A stretch of DNA of 54,430 nt, from the NCBI GenBank assembly GCA_002083525.1, contig LWDM01000004.1, forward strand, positions 1 through 54,430, read 5' to 3'. The notes under the pieces are model-generated. The model did not search any database and was not told the DNA's origin. It worked only from the letters and a program-made list of their open reading frames with translations. Below, one piece after another: positions 7,839 through 14,490 of the stretch. The number at the start of each line of letters is the position of its first letter. Position 1 is the first letter of the stretch. This stretch comes from Proteobacteria bacterium SG_bin9. GTDB lineage: Bacteria > Pseudomonadota > Alphaproteobacteria > Rhizobiales > Xanthobacteraceae. Made by a program: the position numbers and the translations under genes.

Positions 7839-8816
7839 CTACTCGACCTTGGCGCCGGATATCCGAACAACGTGGGCAAATCGCTCCGTCTCGGCGGCGA
7901 GGAATTTCGCGTACTGATCCGGCGCGAACACGTGCGGCGTCGCGCCGAATTCGGCAAGACGCCGCTTCATCGCAGCGTCTGCCAAGCCTGCATTGATTTC
8001 GCGGTTGAGCTTTTCGACAAGCGGAGCCGGCGTCCCCTTCGGAGCGCCGATGCCGAACCAGCCGACAAACACGTAACCCGGCACCGTCTCGACGGCCGCC
8101 GGAACGTCCGGCAACGCGGCCGACCGCTCCGCGCTGGTCACCGCAAGCGCGCGGAGCCTGCCGCTTCTGACAAGCTCCACCGAGGACGCCATCGGATCAA
8201 ACATCAGCTGCACCTGACCCGCGACCATGTCACTGAGCGCGGGACCCGATCCCCGGTACGGCACGTGGACGATATCGGTGCCGGTCATCGCCTTGAACAG
8301 CTCGGCCGCGAGATGCGGCGACGTCCCGTTGCCGGCCGAGGCATAGTTCAGTTTTCCCGGATTGGCTTTGGCATAAGCAATCAATTCGGCAATCGTCTTG
8401 GCCGGCACCGCCGGATGCACCTCAATGATGTTCGGCTGCTGCGCAACACCCGCGACCGGCACGATGTCCGTGAGGAAGTTGAAGGGAAGCTTCTCGTAAA
8501 GCGTCGCATTGATGGCATTGTTATGGGCGATCAAAAGCAGCGTGCTGCCATCCGGCTCTGCGTTGACCACCGCCTGCGTCGCCAGGTTGCCGCCCGCGCC
8601 GGGACGGTTCTCGATGATGAACGGCTGACCAAGCCGGTCCTGCAACCACCGCCCTATCAGCCGGGCCAGAATATCCGTCGGCCCGCCGGGCGTGAATCCG
8701 ACGATGATGCGCACGGGTCGCACTGTCGCATCCTGGGCCTTGGCGTGACCCATCGAGGATATCGAGAGCGCACCAATGCAGAGAACGAGAATACCCAAAG
8801 CCTTCATGCGTGACAT
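7839..8816 (-). CDS. Bug-family (TctC) periplasmic tricarboxylate-type receptor
   Basis: A 325-residue extracytoplasmic binding protein. A signal peptide spans residues 1-27 (MSRMKALGILVLCIGALSIS, cut near AKA). The mature protein begins with the family hallmark RPVRIIVGFTPGGPTDILAR, followed by IENRPGAGG and the HVPYRGSGPALSDMVAGQV segment that lines the ligand cleft. Bug proteins bind small carboxylates such as citrate, nicotinate or aromatic acids. No TctA/TctB membrane genes are adjacent, so this is an orphan receptor that may serve a transporter elsewhere or act in sensing. A second Bug gene is at 20377-21360. The 3' end lies 30 bases from the island boundary; it is the first gene of the non-island chromosome. 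Confidence 0.9.
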   Translation of the reverse strand: MSRMKALGILVLCIGALSISSMGHAKAQDATVRPVRIIVGFTPGGPTDILARLIGRWLQDRLGQPFIIENRPGAGGNLATQAVVNAEPDGSTLLLIAHNNAINATLYEKLPFNFLTDIVPVAGVAQQPNIIEVHPAVPAKTIAELIAYAKANPGKLNYASAGNGTSPHLAAELFKAMTGTDIVHVPYRGSGPALSDMVAGQVQLMFDPMASSVELVRSGRLRALAVTSAERSAALPDVPAAVETVPGYVFVGWFGIGAPKGTPAPLVEKLNREINAGLADAAMKRRLAEFGATPHVFAPDQYAKFLAAETERFAHVVRISGAKVE

Positions 8817-8901
8817 GATCTCTCTACTTCAAGGATTCTCGATCCGACGATGCACTCCCGGATTTTGCCGGAGAGGGGGCGCCACCGTGCCCCTGGCCGC
8901 A

Positions 8902-9780
8902 TCATGCGTCAGTCAAGCTCACGACCGAACGCTCATAGTTGCCGGCCCCCATATCGCCCGGCTTGAAGATCTCGTGCGATGCGATCCACGAGAACGACTC
9001 GCCGAAGATCTCCTTGGAATAAGGCTCGAACACGATCCGCTCGCCCGGCCCCCAGCGCCGCGTATCCATGACGCTGTGGAAGCGCTCCGGGAATTCATTC
9101 TTGTAGAAATGGGTGTAGCGTTCGGGGCGTAGATCGATATCGGCCTGCGCACGCTTGAGCGCCTGAAAGTACTTGCGCACGTCCTCGGGATCGGGATCGC
9201 CGTTGAGCATGGTCGCGATCATGAACGTGTTGTCGATGATCTTGCGGAAACCCAGTTGCTCGGCGAGGTAGTACGGGCCGCTGAACAGCGTCGCTGCCTG
9301 CGCCTTGCCGTCGAGGAACGCTTCCATGCGATGGAACAGAAGTCCCTCGTCGAACGACAGTTTGATCTGATCGACGGGGATGTACTGTTCGAGCGCCTGG
9401 ATGGTCGAGTAGTGGCTTCCCGACTGATATCCGACCGAAATCGGCACGCCGGCGAGGTCGGCCGGCGTCTTGATCGGCGAGTTGGCCGGAACGAAAACGG
9501 CTGACGGCGCCACCGAATAGACGTCGGCATAGAGTTTGGTCAGCCCCTTGGAGGCGGCGACGTTCACCGTCCAGTGACAGGCGCAGGTCACGTCGGATGT
9601 GCGGCCCTTCTCGATGCTTTGGAACGCCCCCGATTTGCCGACGGTGTCGTGATGGGCGCCATCCGTCGAGCGAATGAACTCCTTGAACTCATAGTCGAGG
9701 CCGGCGACGCGGAAGTAACCCTTCTCCTCCGCAACCCATTCCTGCAAACGGAAATGCGGCTCGATCACGAACTTGGACAT
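8902..9780 (-). CDS. THI5/NMT1-like (SsuA-type) substrate-binding fold protein without signal peptide
   Basis: A 292-residue protein with the two-lobed fold of ABC-transporter binding proteins of the NMT1/SsuA class. Recognisable stretches are EWVAEEKGYFRVAGLDYEF (residues 14-32), then PADLAGVPISVGYQSGSHYS and the second-lobe segment with PDPEDVRKYFQALKRAQ. There is no signal peptide or lipobox; the protein starts directly at the first beta strand, so it should be cytosolic. Residues 65-70 read TCACHW, a Cys-rich spot where transport receptors of this class normally have a plain G-x-x-D type motif. No permease or ATPase gene is adjacent. A cytosolic enzyme or sensor role is therefore as plausible as transport. 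It is divergent from a LysR regulator gene, probably its controller. Confidence 0.7.
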   Translation of the reverse strand: MSKFVIEPHFRLQEWVAEEKGYFRVAGLDYEFKEFIRSTDGAHHDTVGKSGAFQSIEKGRTSDVTCACHWTVNVAASKGLTKLYADVYSVAPSAVFVPANSPIKTPADLAGVPISVGYQSGSHYSTIQALEQYIPVDQIKLSFDEGLLFHRMEAFLDGKAQAATLFSGPYYLAEQLGFRKIIDNTFMIATMLNGDPDPEDVRKYFQALKRAQADIDLRPERYTHFYKNEFPERFHSVMDTRRWGPGERIVFEPYSKEIFGESFSWIASHEIFKPGDMGAGNYERSVVSLTDA

Positions 9781-9851
9781 CGTTTGTTTTCCTCTCGCAA
9801 AGATTGTTCAAAACACCGTTGACTATGAGTTTCACAAACGCTGAGGTGACG

Positions 9852-9871
9852 CCATTCCGCTCTGGGAATGG
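9852..9871. promoter_or_regulatory. LysR-type dyad in the divergent promoter region
   Basis: CCATTCC (9852-9858) is mirrored by GGAATGG (9865-9871). The dyad contains the T-N11-A pattern of LysR-type boxes. It sits between the divergent binding-protein gene and the LysR gene and overlaps the first possible start codon of the regulator, fitting autoregulation. By-eye call. Confidence 0.5.
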
Positions 9872-9876
9872 TGATC

Positions 9877-10806
9877 ATGACAGAACAGAATGATGCCGAC
9901 TTCAGGCTATGGGAATTGAAAGTGTTGAACGCCGTGTTGCGCGAGCGCAGCCTGACGCGCGCGGCGGAGGCGCTCGACACGACGCAGCCCGCCGTCAGCA
10001 AGGTGCTGGCCCGGCTGCGCGCGCATTTCGGCGACCCGCTGTTCGTGCGCAACGGTCAGGCGATGAACCCGACTGCGAAGACGCTCGAGCTGGCGGCGCC
10101 GCTTCACACCTTGCTCACCGCGGCCGGCACGCTTTCCTCACCGACGCCGCCGTTCGATCCGCGCACCTCCGACCGCATGTTCAAGGTGCTGATGACCGAT
10201 ACCGGATTCTCTCTCATGCTTCCGCCATTGTTGGGCCGGATCGCAAAGGAAGGCCCGAAGCTTACGCTCGACGGCGTGCCGCTCGATTCAAAACATTTCG
10301 AATTGAAACTTGAGTCCGGCGAAGCCGATCTCGCGATCGGCACTTATCCGAAGGCCCCGCGCGGACTGCGGCGTCAGCACCTGTTCTACGACAGGTATGT
10401 CAGCGTAGCGCGCAAGGATCATCCCGCGCTTCGCAGCCTGAGCAAGCGTACAGGCTTCAAAGCCGCGCACCATATCGTCGTCGTGGCTTCGGATACCGGG
10501 CATGCCGCGCAGCGATTGGTGCAGCAGGCGCTGGAAGCCGAAATCGCGGCCGACAACATCATGCTCCGCGCGCCGAGCTTCATTGTCGCAACCCTCGTCG
10601 CATCGCGAACCGACAGCGTCGCAACCATCCCGGCCAATCTGGCGAATGCTTTGGCGGAGCAGCTGGATCTCGTCCCGATCCCGCCGCCGTTTCCGCTGCC
10701 GCAATTCGAGATCGCGCAATACTGGCACGAGCGCTATCAGCGCGACCCCGGGCATCGCTGGCTGCGGTCGACCTCACACGATCTGTTCGCGAAGTCGCGC
10801 CGATAG
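9877..10806 (+). CDS. LysR-family transcriptional regulator
   Basis: A 309-residue LTTR. The winged helix-turn-helix occupies about residues 10-70 (LWELKVLNAVLRERSLTRAA, then TTQPAVSKVLARLRAHFGDPLFVR), followed by the linker helix and the two-lobed effector domain (DLAIGTYPKAPRGLRRQHLF for the cleft region). The ATG at 9877 is chosen over one three codons upstream because the upstream one lies inside the dyad at 9852-9871. The gene is divergent from the signal-less binding-protein gene at 8902-9780, the classical LTTR arrangement, so that gene is the probable target. The effector is unknown; a small aromatic or carboxylic acid is only a guess from neighbouring Bug and dienelactone hydrolase genes. 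Confidence 0.9.
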   Translation: MTEQNDADFRLWELKVLNAVLRERSLTRAAEALDTTQPAVSKVLARLRAHFGDPLFVRNGQAMNPTAKTLELAAPLHTLLTAAGTLSSPTPPFDPRTSDRMFKVLMTDTGFSLMLPPLLGRIAKEGPKLTLDGVPLDSKHFELKLESGEADLAIGTYPKAPRGLRRQHLFYDRYVSVARKDHPALRSLSKRTGFKAAHHIVVVASDTGHAAQRLVQQALEAEIAADNIMLRAPSFIVATLVASRTDSVATIPANLANALAEQLDLVPIPPPFPLPQFEIAQYWHERYQRDPGHRWLRSTSHDLFAKSRR

Positions 10807-10887
10807 CAAACACGCATCGAGCGGATGTCACGATCGACCTTGTGAAAGCAGCCAACACGCGCGAGGCCGGCGAGGCTTGCGGGTCGA

Positions 10888-11487
10888 TTATGGCCTGTCA
10901 CGTCGCGATTTACGGGCGCGGTAGTTCGCGACCTTGTCGCGATTGCCACAGACGGCCGCCGAGCACCAGCGGCGGCGATTGTTCTTGCCTCTGTCGTAGA
11001 ACAGCATGGTGCAAGCCGGATTGTCGCAACGCTTGAGCCGGTTGGCTTCGTGTTCTGTCGCGAATTGCGCGAAATCCTCGGCTATCCGCGACACGACACG
11101 GTGCGGCGTGCCCGCGGGCTGCTCTATCAACTGGTAACCGGGTTGATCTGCACCACGGCCAATCTGACGAATGAACGGCGCGTCGGCGAGAAGCGCGTTG
11201 ATGCGCGCGATCAGCTGCGCCGAGACTGGCTTTCCGGCCGCTAACTGATCGAAGACGGGGCGCAGGAGGTCGCGCAAGGCTGCGGCCGTGCGCCGCTCGG
11301 AAGCGATCGGCCCCTTGGCTGCCAAGTTCGCGTTGGCACACCAGCGCGCGAAGGCGCGATCATCTTCAAGAAAATCGACGATCGTCGCGCCTCCATCAGG
11401 CGACAAGGTCGAATTGAGCAGGTCGATCCAGATCGCGCCGCCGAGAAACGGCATACCGTCGCGAAATTCGCCGTCGGGCTGGTTCAT
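10888..11487 (-). CDS. CGNR zinc-finger (ABATE-domain) putative regulator
   Basis: A 199-residue protein with the two-part build of this family: an N-terminal ABATE stress-related domain (about residues 12-140) and a C-terminal CGNR zinc finger with cysteines 154, 159, 175 and 180 (CDNPAC, then WCSAAVCGNRDKVANYR). The Zn knuckle followed by an Arg-rich helix suggests nucleic-acid binding; family members are treated as transcription factors. The ATG at 11487 lies only about nine bases after a -10-like TACATA on the minus strand, so the mRNA may be leaderless. It is divergent from the exported cupin gene, with overlapping promoters and a perfect operator-like palindrome between them, so it may control that gene. 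Confidence 0.85.
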   Translation of the reverse strand: MNQPDGEFRDGMPFLGGAIWIDLLNSTLSPDGGATIVDFLEDDRAFARWCANANLAAKGPIASERRTAAALRDLLRPVFDQLAAGKPVSAQLIARINALLADAPFIRQIGRGADQPGYQLIEQPAGTPHRVVSRIAEDFAQFATEHEANRLKRCDNPACTMLFYDRGKNNRRRWCSAAVCGNRDKVANYRARKSRRDRP

Positions 11488-11515
11488 CACATCTATGTAA
11501 CCATTGACTTATGGC

Positions 11516-11545
11516 TTGACAAGTGTCCCTGTGCGACACTAATAA
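11516..11545 (+). promoter_or_regulatory. Cupin-gene promoter with AGTGTC-N7-GACACT palindrome
   Basis: TTGACA (11516-11521) and TAATAA (11540-11545) are spaced by 18 bases on the plus strand. The spacer is filled by the perfect inverted repeat AGTGTC (11522-11527) and GACACT (11535-11540). On the minus strand TTGTCA (11522-11517) followed 17 bases later by TACATA forms the divergent promoter of the CGNR gene. A factor bound to the palindrome would cover both promoters. Confidence 0.65.
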
Positions 11546-11661
11546 AATTATGTTTTAAAGGTTACGTATTCTGCCGGTCGCGCGGACTGAACCTGTCTTC
11601 GCCGCGGCTTCCGGCTTGCGTCACGACCTCTTCTCAACCCCGTCGACGAAGGAAAATCCCG

Positions 11662-12129
11662 ATGAGACGAACAGACACGATCGCCGCCGCTCTGCTGCTC
11701 GCCGCCATGATGAGTGCAGGCGGCGGCGCACGCGCGCAGAGCGCCGCGCCACCGCAACATGAGGGACCGTCCGTCAGCACGCCGGCGGACGGAATCAAGT
11801 TCTTCGGTTCGGGCGTGAAAACCGACAAAGGCGAGCTGTTCGCCGGCCCCGCCTATGGCGATTTGCAGAAGGGACGCCACGGTACCTTCGTCCGAATGCC
11901 GTTCGGTTTCGTCAGCCCGGTGCATACCCATACAGAAGACTACTACGGCGTCGTCATCAAAGGCGTCGGCGCCAACCAGAAGCCCGGCGGCCAGGTGATT
12001 CCGCTGGCTGCCGGCTCATACTGGTTTCAGAGGGGTGAAGAACCGCACGTGACGCAGTGCCTGTCGACGGAGGACTGCCTGTTCTTCATCGTGCAGCCCG
12101 GCAAGTTCGACTATGTGCCGAGCAAGTGA
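11662..12129 (+). CDS. Exported cupin-domain protein
   Basis: A 155-residue protein with a signal peptide (residues 1-26, cut after GARA) and a single cupin barrel. The first cupin box has the metal ligands His88 and His90 in PVHTHTEDYYGVV and the second contributes His129 (EEPHV). Two cysteines at 133 and 139 could form a disulfide in the periplasm. Secreted single-domain cupins of this kind are annotated as DUF4437-like or ChrR-like; substrate and activity are unknown. About 115 bases of leader separate it from the promoter at 11516-11545, and it stands alone as a transcription unit. Control by the divergent CGNR protein is inferred from layout. Confidence 0.8.
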   Translation: MRRTDTIAAALLLAAMMSAGGGARAQSAAPPQHEGPSVSTPADGIKFFGSGVKTDKGELFAGPAYGDLQKGRHGTFVRMPFGFVSPVHTHTEDYYGVVIKGVGANQKPGGQVIPLAAGSYWFQRGEEPHVTQCLSTEDCLFFIVQPGKFDYVPSK

Positions 12130-12151
12130 ATCCCAACAGCCGCAGCAGCGT

Positions 12152-12790
12152 TCAATTTTTCCAGTGAGGCGGAATCGTTTTGGCGAAATGGGGCAACGCC
12201 TCAATCGTTCTGCTGAAGGCTTCGAGTTTCGGTGGCAGGGTGACGCCCTGGCCCGGCGCTCTTACTTCGACACGGCGGATGAGCGCCAGCATTGGATAGA
12301 GCGCATAGTCGGCCACCGTCGGTCCATCCCCGACAAGGTAGCCCCCGGTCGTGTAAGCATCGAACCGCGCCAACTCTTTGTCGATCTCGCCTCGCGCTGC
12401 CGCGATCTCCTCGGGATTGCCCGTGCCGGGTGGGACAAACAGGGTCTGGGCAAACAGCCTGCGGCTGGGCTGAAAGAGATAGGCATCCACCTCAGCGGCA
12501 ATCCGGCGTCCGATCGCTCGCTGCATGGGATCGCGGCCGATCACGGGCCGCCCGGGATATCGATCGTCGAGGTACTCGACGATCGCACTCGCTTCGAACA
12601 GCTGCAGATCGCCGTCGACGATCACCGGAACCTGGGCGCGTGGATTCATGGCCAGGTACTCGGGCTTCTTCAGATCGCCGGCCTGAAACGACAGGAGCTT
12701 CGTGTCGTAAGGCAGCTCCTTGTGCTCGAGAGCAAGCCAGACTTTCCATGCGAATGGCGAACCGGAGCCGTAATAGAAGGTAATCGACAT
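12152..12790 (-). CDS. Glutathione S-transferase
   Basis: A 212-residue cytosolic GST. The thioredoxin-like N-terminal domain (residues 1-80) has the G-site features YYGSGSPFAWKVWLAL, the cis-proline motif QVPVIVD and EASAIVEYLDDRYPG. The all-helical C-terminal domain has the N-capping box TVADYALYP. GSTs of this type conjugate or isomerise electrophiles with glutathione. The gene is divergent from a TetR-family gene whose upstream region carries palindromes, so it is the likely regulated target, consistent with induction by a reactive compound. Substrate cannot be told from sequence. Confidence 0.9.
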   Translation of the reverse strand: MSITFYYGSGSPFAWKVWLALEHKELPYDTKLLSFQAGDLKKPEYLAMNPRAQVPVIVDGDLQLFEASAIVEYLDDRYPGRPVIGRDPMQRAIGRRIAAEVDAYLFQPSRRLFAQTLFVPPGTGNPEEIAAARGEIDKELARFDAYTTGGYLVGDGPTVADYALYPMLALIRRVEVRAPGQGVTLPPKLEAFSRTIEALPHFAKTIPPHWKN

Positions 12791-12853
12791 GAGCGCCTTT
12801 CTTTAACGATCAGTCAAGAATGAGGCGATCCTCTAATGATTATTCAAAAGCAC

Positions 12854-12905
12854 CACAAGTGAATTTTGTGATATCCGTTCAAAAATCAAAAACACCGGAA
12901 CGGAT
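12854..12905. promoter_or_regulatory. Candidate TetR operators between GST and tetR genes
   Basis: Two dyads lie in the 139-base divergent region: CACAA-N7-TTGTG at 12854-12870 and ATCCGTTC (12873-12880) facing GAACGGAT (12898-12905) across 17 bases. Either could be bound by the adjacent TetR protein to control both genes. No experimental consensus is known to me. Confidence 0.45.
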
Positions 12906-12929
12906 TACCAATGAAAGTGACGACGCATC

Positions 12930-13559
12930 ATGGCGCGGACTAAAGAGTTCGAAGATGACCTGGTGCTGGATCGCGCAGCCGAGCTGTTCTGGCGGCTCGG
13001 CTATGAGGTTGTCACGATCCAGGATCTGGAATCGGCGACGGGCCTCGGCCGCGGCAGCCTCTACAATGCATACGGTGACAAGCAGGGGCTGTTTATCGCC
13101 GCGATCGAGCACTATGCGGCGCGGCACAGTTCGGCGCCGCTTGAGCATCTAGGCAATCATGATGTGGGCAAGGGAATCCGCCTGATGCTCGAGGCGATCA
13201 TCAAGCGCATGAACGATCCCGCCAATCCGCCGGGATGCTTGCTGATCAACACGAGCCTGACCGCCGGCGCCGGCTCAGCCGAGATCGACGCGATTATCAC
13301 GGGCAAGGCGAAGGCAATGGAGGTCTTGCTGGTCGAAGCGATCAAGCGCGCGCGCGCCGGCGCTCAGATTCCCGCCGATAGTGATCCAAGACAACTGGCG
13401 CGTTTCTACTGCGCCGTGGCACAGGGCCTGGCTGTCACACACAAGACGACCAAGGACACCGCGATACTGCGCGACATCGTCGCGGTCGCGATGCGTAGCT
13501 GGCCGGCGGCGCTCCGGAAGGAGAAGCGCCCGGCTTCGAGAGCGCGTCAGCGCGGATAG
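12930..13559 (+). CDS. TetR/AcrR-family transcriptional regulator
   Basis: A 209-residue repressor. The N-terminal helix-turn-helix spans about residues 10-55 (EVVTIQDLESATGLGRGSLY followed by NAYGDKQGLF), and the remaining all-helical part is the ligand-binding and dimerisation domain, including CLLINTSL at about residue 93. It is divergent from the GST gene, which it most likely represses. The TetR C-terminal domain has no recognised ligand signature. The Arg/Lys-rich tail after residue 190 is probably disordered. Confidence 0.9.
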   Translation: MARTKEFEDDLVLDRAAELFWRLGYEVVTIQDLESATGLGRGSLYNAYGDKQGLFIAAIEHYAARHSSAPLEHLGNHDVGKGIRLMLEAIIKRMNDPANPPGCLLINTSLTAGAGSAEIDAIITGKAKAMEVLLVEAIKRARAGAQIPADSDPRQLARFYCAVAQGLAVTHKTTKDTAILRDIVAVAMRSWPAALRKEKRPASRARQRG

Positions 13560-13600
13560 CAGTTGCGGCCGAATCGATCCGGCTCCTGAGGAAGATACGC

Positions 13601-13864
13601 CTACGCTACCGATTTCTTCGGCGAATCCGGCTTCGGCGGTGCGCGTTCGTTGTCGGTTGCGATCAGCCACGCCCGCAGGCGGCCCTCAGCGACCTCCGCA
13701 TCGAACACAGTGCGCACATCGCGGATCAGATGAACCAGACGCCGCGCTTCATCGTCACGATGTTCGATCGCATACTGGCGCAGCTCATACGCGGCCTCCT
13801 CGAGCGAACGGATCACGCGCCCGCGAATCGAGACCGGCGGATAGAGCAGCAGGTGTTGGATCAT
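13601..13864 (-). CDS. Hypothetical small protein
   Basis: An 87-residue protein I do not recognise. The ATG at 13864 is chosen because GGTGGAG lies four bases upstream; longer starts lack a ribosome-binding site. It is predicted mostly helical (SLEEAAYELRQYAIEHRDDE, then a charged helix with RTVFDAEVAEG), soluble, with no signal peptide or cysteines, and ends in a basic Pro-rich tail. It sits between tetR and the thioesterase gene, same strand as the latter but 125 bases downstream, so co-transcription is possible. The 430-base gap would otherwise be empty, which supports a gene, but the reading frame is short and the call is tentative. Confidence 0.5.
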   Translation of the reverse strand: MIQHLLLYPPVSIRGRVIRSLEEAAYELRQYAIEHRDDEARRLVHLIRDVRTVFDAEVAEGRLRAWLIATDNERAPPKPDSPKKSVA

Positions 13865-13989
13865 GGAACTCCACCGGAAGTTGCCCACGACACGACTACG
13901 CGCCGCAGTTATCTCCAGTTCCGCCATGCTGTACGCAGCGTTAGCTTCGCACTCACGCGCGCGATGCAATTCGATTCAAGTCCGATGAA

Positions 13990-14418
13990 TCAGGCGCGCA
14001 TCACCTTGAACACGCCGCTGGCCATCGCGACGCAGCGGCTGCCGGCGTGAACTTCCGTGCTCATGAAGATCAGCGAGCGCGTGGCGCGCACCACGCGCGG
14101 CCGCGTGATCAGAACGTCGCCGATCTTTCCGGCATCGATGAACTGCGTATCCATCTGGATGGTGGCGAGCAGCTGCGACCCGGTCTCGAACCTCGCGGTC
14201 ATGCCGCAGGCACGGTCGGCCAGCGTCATCAGCAATCCGCCCTGGACGAGCCCACGGCGATTGCGATGTTTCGGCTGGGCCACGATCGCATATTCGTGGA
14301 GTTTGTCGGCGAGCCGGTGCCACATCGGCCCAACCAGATCGATGAAGCCATCCTCGTCGTCGAGGGTCTGCCAGCCCTCGCCCTTGAGCCGCCCGGCCGC
14401 GTCGCGTTCCGCCGTCAT
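13990..14418 (-). CDS. PaaI-family hotdog-fold thioesterase
   Basis: A 142-residue protein with the hotdog core. The long helix and its N-cap are NRRGLVQGGLLMTLADRACG (about residues 53-72), where the usual H-G-G catalytic stretch reads V-Q-G-G, followed by conserved Asp67. The strand LATIQMDTQFIDAG matches the second half of the PaaI/DUF4442 family. Such proteins hydrolyse acyl- or aryl-CoA thioesters. An N-terminal extension of ~30 residues with an acidic stretch is typical of alphaproteobacterial members. Absence of the canonical histidine leaves activity uncertain. It has no obvious partner gene. Confidence 0.78.
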   Translation of the reverse strand: MTAERDAAGRLKGEGWQTLDDEDGFIDLVGPMWHRLADKLHEYAIVAQPKHRNRRGLVQGGLLMTLADRACGMTARFETGSQLLATIQMDTQFIDAGKIGDVLITRPRVVRATRSLIFMSTEVHAGSRCVAMASGVFKVMRA

Positions 14419-14490
14419 CTATCGTCACCCGTTGCGCAATGGCTCAGCGGGTCACAACGGCGGATGAAATGTCAAATTTGAGCGGCGGCG

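Noticed and set aside
7598..7957. Open frame across the tRNA-Arg fragment with a PDTIRTCDLCLRR-type peptide
   Set aside because: That peptide is the well-known false translation of the antisense strand of tRNA sequences; there is no gene.
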